Shown here piece after piece: positions 35,636 through 44,818 of a stretch of DNA of 48,756 nt. The stretch is from Bradyrhizobium sp. in8p8. GTDB taxonomy: Bacteria; Pseudomonadota; Alphaproteobacteria; Rhizobiales; Xanthobacteraceae. Position 1 is the first letter of the stretch. The number at the start of each line of letters is the position of its first letter. The stretch covers positions 1 to 48,756 of the forward strand of contig NZ_AUGD01000029.1 in assembly GCF_000426845.1 (NCBI RefSeq). The letters are read 5' to 3'. The notes below the pieces were generated by a model that did no database searches, was not told the DNA's origin, and saw nothing but the letters and a program-made list of their open reading frames with translations. The translations under genes and the position numbers were made by a program.

Positions 35636-36147
35636 TCATGAGAAGAGCCTCTTCGATCTGCAGGACAGTGGCGACGCTTCGAGGCTTCGAAAATCCCGCA
35701 GCCTAGCGCTCGGGTCTCGATCAAGGACGTCGAAGGAAAAGACCCCAACGATGATCGCAGGTCTTGGCTGGATGCTCATCGGACCTCCGGGAAGCGAGTT
35801 TACTTGCCCCGCTGGCTGCTGGATGAAGATCTGGTGGTCCGTCGCCCGCTCGATGTGGTCCGCGAGCGAGATCTCGCCGAAAGCACGCTCCTCACCCTCG
35901 GCAAACTCGCGGATGTTGCCATGCACCAGCAGTCCCGGCAGGACACCCGCCAGTTCGTTGAACTTGCGCCGTTATGGATCCGTCCCACCTGGATCGCCAG
36001 AGCGAAGCCGGGGGGAAGACGTCCCGTTCAGGAGCGCGCGCCGCAGCGCGGTCGGACGACCCCCTTGTACAGGTCGAGCCGGACTCGGCGCTGGCAATCG
36101 GACCGGATGAACTGCGAAATCGCACGCTTTCCCAGCCGGTAGACCAT
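35636..36147 (-). pseudogene. Unidentified conserved protein, N-terminal part, frameshifted
   Basis: ATG 36147 opens MVYRLGKRAISQFIRSDCQR-RVRLDLYKGV. A shift near 36040 and another near 35960 lead to FNELAGVLPGLLVHGNIREF and AFGEISLADHIERATDHQIF-IQQPAGQVN, with RPAIIVGVFSFDVLD near the end at 35636. The beginning resembles RecB/Cas4-type nuclease proteins found near DUF3800 genes, but no catalytic motif can be confirmed. It is divergent from the DUF3800 gene with a 184-base gap. Confidence 0.45.
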
Positions 36148-36331
36148 GGCGAACGTAGCTCCGAGGACATGCGGAAGACGCCGAATCCTTCGCGGCCGCA
36201 CGACGCGGCAAAAGGCCGGCCATTTAATAATCCGGACATGCAGACCAAGCGATCCGTCGCTCAGATCCACGGATTTCCCGGATTCGTGCCGCCATTGGAA
36301 ATGCAACCGAAGCAATGGTATCGCTGACGGC

Positions 36332-37201
36332 ATGCCGACAGCACCGAATCCGAATCCGAAGCAGCCGCTGCTGCACCTTTATCTTGACGAGACCGGACCC
36401 CGTCATCCCGACCGGGCCGCGGTCCAGACCAAGCATGGCAACGACTGGTTCGCCATCGGCGGGTTTCTGGTGAGGGCGGAAGACGAGGAGGCCGTCAAGA
36501 CGGCGCTGGCCGACTTCAAGAAGCACTGGCCGCAGATCACCGCCCCGCTGCACCTCACCGACATGCGGTCGGAAAAGAAGAAATTCGCGTGGATCGGCAG
36601 ACTCTCAGGGACCGAAAGAGACAGGTTCTGGTCGGGCTTCCGGACCTTCCTTGCCGGCATCCCGGTAGCCGGGACGGCGTGCGTAATCGATCGGCCCGGC
36701 TATGTCGCCCGCGGCTACGGAAAGCGGGAAGGCGATTCCAAGTGGCTGCTGTGCCGCAGCGCCTTCGACATCGTAGTGGAGAGGGCGGCCAAGCTGGCCA
36801 AGCAGCAGGGCCGCCGCCTGAAGATATTCTACGAAATGGCCGACCCGGCTACCAATGCGATGATCGAGGGCTATTTCGACCGGATCAAAACCGCTGGCAT
36901 GGGCTTCGATGCGCATAACTCGGCGAAATACCTGCCGCTGACCGCGGCCGACTTCCAGCACCTTCTTTTGGACATTGAGGGGAAGGACAAATCGAACCGG
37001 TTGATGCAAGTCGCCGACACGTACGTGTACGCCATCGCCCGGGGCAGCTACGACCGAAAGTTCGGCATCTACCGCCGTCTGGCCGAATCAGGACGCCTGG
37101 TGACCAGCCAGGTCGCCATCGAGCACGCCCCTATCCTGGGTGTGAAAACCTATTGTTTTGAATTGGTTAAGCAGTCCAGAAACAACAAAGGCCGGGTGTG
37201 A
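36332..37201 (+). CDS. DUF3800 domain protein
   Basis: 289 residues, intact, starting MPTAPNPNPKQPLLHLYLDE. The N-terminal acidic motif LYLDETGP, a second region HLTDMRSEKKKF and C-terminal MQVADTYVYAIARGSYDRKF are DUF3800 hallmarks (RNase H-like fold predicted, with acidic residues D/E...D...D). Its biochemical role is not established; it often occurs in mobile or defence-rich regions. ATG 36332 is the first start after the divergent gene; a frame extending to 36146 upstream contains no family sequence. Confidence 0.88.
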   Translation: MPTAPNPNPKQPLLHLYLDETGPRHPDRAAVQTKHGNDWFAIGGFLVRAEDEEAVKTALADFKKHWPQITAPLHLTDMRSEKKKFAWIGRLSGTERDRFWSGFRTFLAGIPVAGTACVIDRPGYVARGYGKREGDSKWLLCRSAFDIVVERAAKLAKQQGRRLKIFYEMADPATNAMIEGYFDRIKTAGMGFDAHNSAKYLPLTAADFQHLLLDIEGKDKSNRLMQVADTYVYAIARGSYDRKFGIYRRLAESGRLVTSQVAIEHAPILGVKTYCFELVKQSRNNKGRV

Positions 37202-37314
37202 CCCCGACCTCTGATGCGGCCCCCATACGGAAGACCTGCAGGCAATGCCTGCGATCTAAATACATCGGATGCGTAAAAGTTCAATGAGCTTTTTGGACTA
37301 ACGGACAGGCAAAA

Positions 37315-37950
37315 ATGGAAGTCTACTGCACCGGGACGGTCCGTATTCGGCATCGCCAGACCGGTCAAGTCTTTGAAGTGGAGGACGACGAGCTTGACTG
37401 GGACATGGTCGGCAGCGATGAGCAGAACATGGGGCCCGAGTTCCGCCACGAAGCGTCGTCGAACATGCCGATCTCGGCACCCTCACTTGGAGTCTGTGGG
37501 AGTACCCAGTCGGCGTCGAGAATTACCAAGATACTGATACTGATGTCGGGCAGCACGAGCTCCTGCAGGACTTTGACTACGGCCTGCAACATGAGCCGCG
37601 CGAACTGGATGAATGACTGGACTCCGCGCCGCCCGATGATCCGTTTTGGGTTTTCATGCAATCCTACCGAGGCACGATAGGTCTGCTCGCTGGACAAGGC
37701 ACCGAGGACGGCCGTCATCTCGTCAGCCGCCTGGTCTTCTCGCAGCGTGACAGCGCTCGAGACCTACCTGGGCGATACACTAAATCAACGAGGTGTTCTC
37801 AGACGACAGGGTGCTTGAGCGCCTGACCGATCAAGACGAACTCCGCAACCGCGCCATATACGCACATCGGCGCAGCACGCCGAAGCATGAGGCGCAGGGT
37901 CGACTACTCGTTCTCCGAGAAGGCATTGCCGGTGAGCGGACGGTCGCGCA
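37315..37950 (+). pseudogene. Conserved protein with HEPN-like C-terminal part, frameshifted
   Basis: ATG 37315 begins MEVYCTGTVRIRHRQTGQVF and DELDWDMVGSDEQNMGPEFR. Shifts near 37455, 37600 and 37745 distribute LGTLTWSLWEYPVGVENYQD, DDPFWVFMQSYRGTIGLLAG, DGRHLVSRLVFSQR, LETYLGDTLNQ and VFSDDRVLERLTDQDELRNR over three frames. The VTxLExYLGDTL pattern is how HEPN-type domains begin in this family. The end is lost near 37950. Role unknown; HEPN domains are usually RNases. Confidence 0.6.
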
Positions 37951-38459
37951 TCAGAAGCGTTGCTTACAACAGGCGGGTTCGACGGGGACGTCAAACTCGC
38001 TTGTCTTTCTCGGCCGATGCGGGTGACGTTGTTGCGGCGAGCGCGATCAGGGGCCAGCGTCGCCAGCCTCTGGATGCGATCGAAAACCCTCGCCTGCATC
38101 GCAGAATGCCCGCGCCAACGCCGCCAACCTACCAGACGGGATTTGGTGCGGAAAGACAAGCGATGTGCTCGAGGGCACCGCGGCTTCGTCCCGGCAGAGC
38201 GGAGGCGACCGTGCCGCGGCGATCGCGGCCGCGTTCGCTTGCGTTCGGCGTCACGGACTCACGCGCACCGATTTCAAGATCATGATCGCAGCGGCCCCGC
38301 TTGCGCCGACGGTAGACGGCTCGCCCAGTTCTCGTACAGAGGCAGAGGTAATACGCAGGCGCGGGAGGCATTTGTACACCCGTGCGGCGGGCCGACCTAC
38401 GATTGGTTTCTGAGTTCGACTCTGAAGTCCGGAATATAAGAATTCCGAGTCCTTGGACC
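37951..38459. other. Stretch without a recognisable gene
   Basis: Short frames only. A ~28-base segment at 38129-38156 (TACCAGACGG...GTGCGGAAAGAC) resembles 32285-32312 in front of the caspase gene, possibly leftovers of a shared promoter region, but the match is imperfect. Confidence 0.3.
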
Positions 38460-38682
38460 GACGTGAATCTGAAGCGCGCAACGAGCGCGTGGGACCTCGC
38501 CCTCTCGTCAGAAAGGGGGACCCGACTTTCCCGTCATCTATATGACCGGCACCGCCGCCGGCGGCTGGGCCAGACTCGGGGTGCCCAAGTGCATCCTTCT
38601 CGCCATGCCCTTCGCGCCTGCCCAGCTTGTTACCACCCTTTCCCAGCTTCTCATTGCTGGCGGCCCCACCGACCTGACGTAG
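38460..38682 (+). pseudogene. Response-regulator receiver domain remnant
   Basis: VNLKRATSAWDLA (about 38463-38500) and, after a frameshift near 38510, DPTFPVIYMTGTAAGGWARL-GVPKCILLAMPFAPAQLVTT match the second half of a receiver domain (YMTG with the switch Thr, and KP-like MPFAPAQL, where the conserved Lys is now Met). It ends LTTLSQLLIAGGP. The phosphoacceptor half is missing. Confidence 0.55.
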
Positions 38683-38781
38683 CGGAAGTCGCGCGAGCGA
38701 TGCCATCGGTCCGCGATGCGACGGACAAGCGGTGGAGATGTTCAACGAGGTGCTGGCAAACCAACGGGGAGGTCCCTTGAA

Positions 38782-40200
38782 TCACCCGTAGTTTCCCAAG
38801 TTGCGGCGCCAGCCCCCATTTGGCACGTGACGCCCTCCCGCATGCGAGAAATGTTCCCGCGAAATGGTGCCGCCGTGGGGACTCCAGATCTGGGTGGAGA
38901 CGGCGATGCGGGTCACGCGCTTGCTGGCCATACTGATCGTTGAACTTCTTGAAGTTCTTTCTTCTGGCGGTGGTTGGCGCGGTAGATGATGCGCGCCTCC
39001 TCGGCTTCTCCGGCCTTCAGAGCGGAGATGACCTGCTCCATGCGCGGCCGGTCCTCCCTGTGGACGCCGGCGAGAGCCGGGGTCCCCAGCAGCCTCGCGG
39101 GGTCCCAACCCAGGATACGGGCGCAGGACGGGGAGGCGAGAGGATCCGCTCGTCCAGCCCGACCCGCATCACGACGTCGCTGCACTGTTCCGCGATCAGG
39201 CGGAAGTCACCCTCCTTGGCGACGAGCGCCGCCGCCATGCGCTGTCCCTTCGCGAGATGACGCACCAGGAAGAAGCCGATCAGCGCCATCGACATGGTCA
39301 GACCAGTGACGATGCCGAAGCGCGTGACGCCCTGCCGGCGCCATGGGGCGAGAACATCGCTCTGCGCCTTCGTGGCCAGCACGACGAGCGGATACCGGCC
39401 GCTCTTCCGGTAGAAGCTCAGCCGCTCCTGTCCATCCAGCGGCGACTTGAAGTAGTAGGCGCCCGCATCCGGACGTTGGTCCATGGTCCGGAATAACGGA
39501 GAGCCCGACATGTCGCGGCCGACGTAGTCGCCGCTCTCGTCGCCGCTTCTGGCCAGCATTGTGCCGTCGGCGTTCAGCAACGAGACAGCGCCGTTCGGCC
39601 CGATGTCGAAGCGCCGGTAGAAGTGCATGAAATAGGCGACGTCAACGCTCGTCACCACGCCGGCGAAGCTGCCGTCGGGATGATCGAAGCGTTGGGACGC
39701 GGTGATGATCCACTGCCCGCCGGACCGGCTCTTCACCGGCCGACCTATCAAGGTGCCGCGATCCGCTGAGGCGCGGTGGCGCTGGAAGTAGTCTCGGTCG
39801 CTGTTGTTGAAGTCGGAGAAATCGCCATCTTCGGTGGTCGCCAGCCAGCGGCCGGTTTCGTCGTAGACGAAGATGCCGGGGATGCGCTGTCGGTTGTATT
39901 TGCGGGCCTGCAGGAAGGTCTGGATTCTAGCAACTGCGGCCGGGCTCCTCCCGCCGACTTCCATCCGGTCGACCATTCCGGCGAGAACGGTGTCGGCGAG
40001 CTCGAACGTGTCTTCCGCATCTGCGTCAGCGACTGGGCGAGGTTGGCCATGTCGACTTCCGCGTTGCGCAACTCGACTTGGCGGGATTCCCATTCCCGCC
40101 ATCCGCTCAGCGCCAGAATGGCCACGCAGGCCAGCGCGACGAATGCCGCCGCCCACAGCGGGAAGCGAGCATTGTCAACCTCGCGGCGGGTGGTTGGCAT
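38782..40200 (-). pseudogene. dCache-PAS membrane sensor, truncated and frameshifted
   Basis: ATG 40200 follows AAGGAGCC. The product starts MPTTRREVDNARFPLWAAAF (transmembrane helix), then has a dCache domain (GIFVYDETGRWLATTEDGDF, FNNSDRDYFQRHRASADRGT, GQWIITASQRFDHPDGSFAG, DGQERLSFYRKSGRYPLVVL), a second helix (FGIVTGLTMSMALIGFFLVR) and the start of a PAS domain (FRLIAEQCSDVVMRVGLDER, ASPSCARILGWDPARLLGTP). Shifts occur near 40022, 39140 and 38950. The PAS region dissolves by 38782 and no GGDEF or kinase domain is left. It is closely related in layout to the split sensor at 19044. Confidence 0.75.
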
Positions 40201-40910
40201 CGGACAATGGCTCCTTTTCGCCCAAGCTCGCACCTGCGCGTAAACGGCGGATTTGCAGCGGCGACAGGATGCGCCGTCCGGGTAAGCATTGTTTCATCGT
40301 GGTGTCCGGGATCTTACGTTTTAGGGTGATCGTCCCTTAACCACGCGACTGGCCCGCGAGAGCGAGTTGGATGTCATGGAACGGAGAAGGCGCGGCTGCT
40401 CAAGCCTGCACGGAGATGTCCTCGCCAGCGCGCCGCCAACGATCCGAGCAGTCGACGGCCTTGCGGTGTCTGCCGCAACCACCATGGAGGCCCGCCCTGT
40501 TTCGGTCTTTCAGGCCTTGGCTCCGGAGGTCGTCGACGCGACAATCAGCGCGCCTGCGGATGGTGACCCGGCCGCTTTCCGTAAGCGCAACGGGGCTCAG
40601 GGCCGCATTGCGCAGTCGCCGTCGGTCCGCCCTTGGGTCTGTTGGGCTGATAGCCGGAAGCGTCGGCTCGCCGACCGCGGCCTGCGGTGGGGCGGGCTGC
40701 ACGCATGTCGTTGACCTTCCCCGGCTTCACCTACCCGGCGCCTACGACCCGGGAGGCGCGGCTGCCCAGCTCCTCGCGGTCCCCTTATCGGCTGCCTCGT
40801 TTCCCTCCAGCCACGAGGAGCCCGATACGCTGTCGTCGTTGACGGGTTTTACCAACCGGATTTGACAAATGTTGCTAGAATCTACTTGGCGGTTTTCGGA
40901 GCTCCATCAC
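40201..40910. other. Stretch without a recognisable gene
   Basis: Open frames on both strands (for example plus from 40376, MERRRRGCSSLHGDVLASAP) show no family signature. The right end (40862-40881: TTTGACAAATGTTGCTAGAAT-type sequence) is AT-richer and probably contains the parD promoter, with an extended -10 TGCTAGAAT. Confidence 0.35.
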
Positions 40911-41169
40911 ATGCCCACTATGAATGTTAACGTCGCCGAGGAAATGACGAGCTTCGCCGCGGAAGAGATTGCGAGCGGCGACGACGCTACCGCCAGTGGT
41001 GCGCGATGCATTTAGGCTGATGAAGCGCGACCGCGAAAGTGAGGCCGAAAAGATGGAGCCTCTCAAGCGCGAACTCGCGGCTGGCCTGCGGCAAGCTGAG
41101 CGCGGCGCATCTTCCGAATTCGGCGTAATGGACATCGCGCGGAGCGTGATCGAAGAGGGAGCGGCTTAA
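40911..41169 (+). pseudogene. ParD-type antitoxin, frameshifted
   Basis: ATG 40911 gives MPTMNVNVAEEMTSFAAEEI-ASGDDATASG, a ribbon-helix-helix antitoxin N-terminus. One missing base near 40998 shifts the rest (VVRDAFRLMKRDRESEAEKM, GLRQAERGASSEFGVMDIAR) into another frame, ending at TAA 41167. Restoring the base gives an 86-residue ParD of normal length. It binds and neutralises ParE, whose remnant follows. Confidence 0.75.
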
Positions 41170-41174
41170 ATCAG

Positions 41175-41460
41175 AAAATCCTGCGGGAAACGAATAGACT
41201 TTCGGTAATGAGCAAGTCGGCCGTTATGCCGGGATCATCGATGCTGGGGTCGCGTTCATCTCGGAAGATCCCACCCGCACCCCCACTCATGAGCGGGAGG
41301 AGATAGGATCGGGCGTGCGTTCATTCCATCTGCGGTTGGCGTCCCGCCGTCGCAGCGGCGCATCGCACATCTTGTACTCCAATGTTGGCGGCGACGAGAG
41401 GCGGCGACCTTGAGGTAGCCGTCTTCTCCACGAAATCCGAGCCGAGACGAGGCCTTGCCA
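41175..41460 (+). pseudogene. ParE-type toxin remnant
   Basis: FGNEQVGRYAGIIDAGVAFI-SEDPTR, then GVRSFHLRLASRRRSGASHI-LYSN and, after a shift near 41395, GGDLEVAVFSTKSEPRRGLA resemble the middle and end of RelE/ParE toxins (W/F-G-x-x-Q...DPTR...SF...H...LY). The N-terminal strand and helix are missing or unrecognisable. Confidence 0.45.
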
Positions 41461-42082
41461 GGCTGCTGCGAAATATGAACGCTGAACGCAGGCGTCGACA
41501 ACTCCGAACCGGTGAATTCGGATGCTGGACCGTTGCTCACGACGGCATCACAACGCCACCGATCAAGGCAATTGATGGAGCGTGACGCTCTCAGAAGTTG
41601 TCGGATCATGCGCGCGCGCGGGAAAATACGTCCAGCTCAAGGGGGGCGGGATCGTCGCCGCTCCGAATCGTGTCCGGAAAGCGTAGCCGAACGCATCCGT
41701 CAGATCGCGGGCAGCCACCGCGAAGATCGATGTCAGATCGGCGGCGTCCTGGCCCACGAACTCGAGCAGTCCGAGACCTCCCGTGCCTCAGACCTCGTTG
41801 AGGACCTGTTTCCAGGAGGAGGGTCTTCCCGTGACTACGCCCGGATCGGAAATTCCGGCGCTGCCCCTCGGCGGACCTACGCGCGAGCTTCACGCAGGCA
41901 TTTCGCTCAATGCGAACCGTCGTCGCGAGCGTACCTTGCGACCCTACCGAGCGGCAATGCGTGTCGTTCCGGTTGCGAGGCTTTTGGATTCCTAGGCACT
42001 CCGGAGCCTCGTTGCGCTCGGATCAGTTCCGACGACAGGAACAAATCGGACGGCCGCACGTTTTGCACCTTCTTGCGCAGCT
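41461..42082. other. Stretch without a recognisable gene
   Basis: No coding frame with a family signature. It separates the parDE remnants from the oxidase operon and must include that operon's promoter; no FixK/FNR box or clear -35/-10 was found. Confidence 0.35.
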
Positions 42083-42802
42083 TTGGGGTGCCGCGTGCGG
42101 TTGCAAAACGTGCTTCTCGGGTTCGGGTTGGGTCTATCCATTCAGGCTTCTCCCGCTTCTGCTCAGACGCCCAGCCAGCCGCCGGATACGATGGCGGCCC
42201 GCGTCGAAGCCTGCACGCCCTGTCATGGCAAGGATGGCGAGGGCACCAGCGACGTCTACTTCCCCCGCCTGGCCGGCAAGCCGGCCGGTTACCTCTACAA
42301 CCAGCTCCTAGCCTTCAAGAACGGCCGGCGGAAGTATCCGCCGATGAACTACCTGCTCGAATACCTCGCCGACCCGTACCTGCAGGAGATGGCCGAACAC
42401 TTCGCCGAACAGCGCCCGCCGTTGCCTGCGAGCCCAGCGAGCGACGTGAGCCAGCCAGTCATGCAGCAAGGGCAGGCACTGGTCACGCGCGGTGACCCGG
42501 CCCGGCAGATACCGGCGTGCGGCAGTTGCCACGGACCGAATCTCACGGGCATGGAACCCGGCATTCCTGGCCTGCTGGGACTCCGTCCGAACTACGTCAG
42601 CGCGCAGCTGGGCGCATGGCGTTACGGCACGCGGACCGCGAAGGCCCCGGATTGCATGCAGCAGGTCGCGGCGCGGCTCACGGAGGCCGACGTCACCGCC
42701 GTAGCCGCCTATCTCGCGAGCCGGCCCGCTCCGATCAACAACGCTCCAGGCCAGAAGGGCGCCTACGTGCTCCCCTTCGCCTGCGGCAGCCAGTCGGACT
42801 GA
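42083..42802 (+). CDS. Diheme c-type cytochrome (c4-like), secreted
   Basis: About 235 residues. A signal peptide (VLLGFGLGLSIQASPASAQ) is followed by two heme-binding domains with CTPCHGK and CGSCHGP. Between them YLYNQLLAFKNGRRKYPPMN and later YVSAQLGAWRYGTRTAKAPD are cytochrome c4-type repeats. It carries electrons in the periplasm, probably to the oxidase encoded downstream. The longest frame starts at TTG 42083; GTG 42095, with GGGG in front, gives a better signal peptide (MRLQNVLLGF) and is the likelier start. First of six close-packed genes. Confidence 0.88.
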   Translation: MGCRVRLQNVLLGFGLGLSIQASPASAQTPSQPPDTMAARVEACTPCHGKDGEGTSDVYFPRLAGKPAGYLYNQLLAFKNGRRKYPPMNYLLEYLADPYLQEMAEHFAEQRPPLPASPASDVSQPVMQQGQALVTRGDPARQIPACGSCHGPNLTGMEPGIPGLLGLRPNYVSAQLGAWRYGTRTAKAPDCMQQVAARLTEADVTAVAAYLASRPAPINNAPGQKGAYVLPFACGSQSD

Positions 42803-42812
42803 GAAGGCGGAG

Positions 42813-44069
42813 ATGCGCGTGCCCTCACGAATCCTAGGCCTGGCCCTGCTGTCCCTCCTAGCGGCACCCACCGCGGATGCGCAGCAGCAGAAATCCGAGG
42901 CCGGCGGCGAGATCGTCAAGCGCGGCGAGTACCTCGCTCGCGCCGGCGACTGCATCGCGTGCCACACCGCTCCTGAGGGCCGCGCCTTCGCTGGCGGACG
43001 CGCGATGCCGACCCCGTTCGGCACGCTGTTCTCGTCTAACATCACTCCCGATCGCGACACCGGCATCGGCAAGTGGAGCGCCGACGACTTCTACATCACG
43101 ATGCACAGGGGCCGCTTCCCCGACGGAGGCCTGATCTATCCAGCCATGCCGTTCGCCTCCTATACCAAGGTGACGCGCGCCGACAGCGACGCGATCTTCG
43201 CCTACCTGAAGTCGATTCCGCCGGTGAACCAGAAGAACCGCGAGCACGACCTCCGTTTTCCCTACAACAACCGCCAATTGATCCTCGGCTGGCGCACGCT
43301 GTACTTCAGCGAGGGCGAGTACAAGCCCGATCCTTCAAAGTCCGCGGAATGGAATCGCGGCGCGTATCTGGTCGAAGGGCTCGGCCATTGCGGCATGTGC
43401 CATTCGCCCATCAACGCGCTCGGCGGCACATCGCAGTCCGACGCCTTCAAGGGTGGGCTCATTCCGATGCAGAACTGGTACGCGCCGTCGCTCACCTCGA
43501 ATCGCGAGGCCGGGCTCGGCGATTGGAGCATCAAGGATATCGTCGACCTTCTGAAGACCGGCGTATCGGCGCGCGGCGTCGTGTATGGACCGATGGCCGA
43601 GGTCGTGCACAACAGTCTGCAGTACCTCACCGACGAGGACACCAAGGCGATGGCGGTTTACCTGAAGAGCATCGCGGAGCCCGCGTCACCTCCGCCAGCC
43701 GCGACAAAGTTGCCGACGAGCGAGAGCAGTCTCCTGATCAGTCTCGGCAAGACCGTCTACGACGCGCGCTGCGCGAGCTGCCATGGCGCGCAGGGCGAAG
43801 GCAAGCCGCCGCACTGGCCGCCGCTCGCCAACAACCAGTCGATCGAGATGGAATCGGCGGTCAACGCGATCCGGATGGTGCTGAACGGCGGCTACCCGCC
43901 GAGCACCGAGGGAAATCCCCGCCCCTACGGCATGCCGCCGTTCGCGGGGCTCCTCTCGGACAACGAGGTCGCCGCCGTCGTGTCCTATATCCGGACGGCA
44001 TGGGGCAACCGCGGCGCCCCGGTGAGAGCGCGGGAAGCCAACGAATTGCGCTCGGCTCCGCTGAACTGA
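42813..44069 (+). CDS. Triheme c-type cytochrome, dehydrogenase-subunit type
   Basis: 418 residues with a signal peptide (ILGLALLSLLAAPTADAQ). Three heme sites: CIACHTAP, CGMCHSP and CASCHGA. Blocks FAGGRAMPTPFGTLFSSNIT and NRQLILGWRTLYF are those of the cytochrome subunit of membrane-bound alcohol, gluconate or aldose dehydrogenases. No catalytic dehydrogenase subunit is encoded nearby, so here it may instead link a donor to the oxidase, as the second gene of the operon (inference). It starts 10 bases after the previous stop and ends 3 bases before the next start. Confidence 0.9.
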   Translation: MRVPSRILGLALLSLLAAPTADAQQQKSEAGGEIVKRGEYLARAGDCIACHTAPEGRAFAGGRAMPTPFGTLFSSNITPDRDTGIGKWSADDFYITMHRGRFPDGGLIYPAMPFASYTKVTRADSDAIFAYLKSIPPVNQKNREHDLRFPYNNRQLILGWRTLYFSEGEYKPDPSKSAEWNRGAYLVEGLGHCGMCHSPINALGGTSQSDAFKGGLIPMQNWYAPSLTSNREAGLGDWSIKDIVDLLKTGVSARGVVYGPMAEVVHNSLQYLTDEDTKAMAVYLKSIAEPASPPPAATKLPTSESSLLISLGKTVYDARCASCHGAQGEGKPPHWPPLANNQSIEMESAVNAIRMVLNGGYPPSTEGNPRPYGMPPFAGLLSDNEVAAVVSYIRTAWGNRGAPVRAREANELRSAPLN

Positions 44070-44072
44070 GGC

Positions 44073-44258
44073 ATGCTGATGATCAACTCGGAGCTTCCGG
44101 AGCAGGTCGAGAACACCGCCGACGATCGCGTCAACCGCATCGTGGCCGCCGGACCCGGCGGCGCGCTCATGGTTGCCGGGCTAGCCACCGCGCTGGTGGT
44201 AGCGATGTGGTTCGCCTTCTATCTGTTCGTCTTCCTGCCGCGCGGGCCGCTGCAATGA
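44073..44258 (+). CDS. Small single-helix membrane subunit of the oxidase
   Basis: 61 residues with one membrane helix (GALMVAGLATALVVAMWFAF-YLFVFLP). It sits directly before the CuA subunit gene and overlaps it by ATGA. Its place and size recall the small IIa subunit of ba3-type oxidases. ATG 44073 and ATG 44079 are both possible. Confidence 0.7.
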   Translation: MLMINSELPEQVENTADDRVNRIVAAGPGGALMVAGLATALVVAMWFAFYLFVFLPRGPLQ

Positions 44259-44818
44259 CGGTGCAGGAGGACCATCACGGCGCCGAGGTCGCCGTGCGGA
44301 CCGAGAAGCGGTGGGCGATTATCTCCGTTCTCATCATCATTCTCCTCGCGGTACTGGCCGCCTTTGCTGGCATCCATCGCGCGACCATGCCGCAGGCCCG
44401 CGTCGAGACCATCGATCCGACACGACTGCACGTGTCCGGTGAATTCGTCGAGTCCAATCTCGGCAGCATGCTCGAATCGAATGGCACGGTGACCGTGAGG
44501 GCAATCGGCCAGCAATACTCGTTCACGCCGGCCTGCCTCCTGGTGCCGGCGCAGACCCCGATCACGCTACGGGCGACCAGCGCCGACGTGGTCCACGGCA
44601 TCCTTATCCAGGCCACCAACGTCAACGCCATGCTGGTGCCCGGCTACGTGTCGGAACAGTTCATGCGGTTCGAGAAGACCGGCGATTACCTGATGCCCTG
44701 CCAGGAGTTCTGCAGCTTCGGCCACGAAGGCATGTGGGGTAAAGTGAAGGTGATCGACAAGGCGGCGTTCGCGGAGCGCGCCAAGAACGGCGGGAGGCTG
44801 AGCTGTGTTGGAGAATAG
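44255..44818 (+). CDS. Heme-copper oxidase subunit II (CuA), ba3-like
   Basis: 187 residues. One N-terminal membrane anchor (AIISVLIIILLAVLAAFAGI) and a periplasmic cupredoxin domain. CuA ligands are visible: the first His in DVVHGILIQ and the C-terminal cluster CQEFCSFGHEGM (C-x3-C-x3-H-x2-M), with EF between the cysteines. Single-helix subunit II is characteristic of B-type oxidases. It accepts electrons from cytochrome c and passes them to subunit I. It overlaps the small subunit (4 bases) and subunit I (14 bases). Confidence 0.92.
   Translation: MTVQEDHHGAEVAVRTEKRWAIISVLIIILLAVLAAFAGIHRATMPQARVETIDPTRLHVSGEFVESNLGSMLESNGTVTVRAIGQQYSFTPACLLVPAQTPITLRATSADVVHGILIQATNVNAMLVPGYVSEQFMRFEKTGDYLMPCQEFCSFGHEGMWGKVKVIDKAAFAERAKNGGRLSCVGE

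Noticed and set aside
40855..40890. TTGACA before parD as a -35 box
   Set aside because: The distance to the TAGAAT hexamer is only 8 bases, too short for a sigma-70 promoter; only an extended -10 is plausible.
42012..42026. Possible FixK/FNR box before the oxidase operon
   Set aside because: TTGCGCTCGGATCAG does not keep the TTGA-N6-TCAA spacing.
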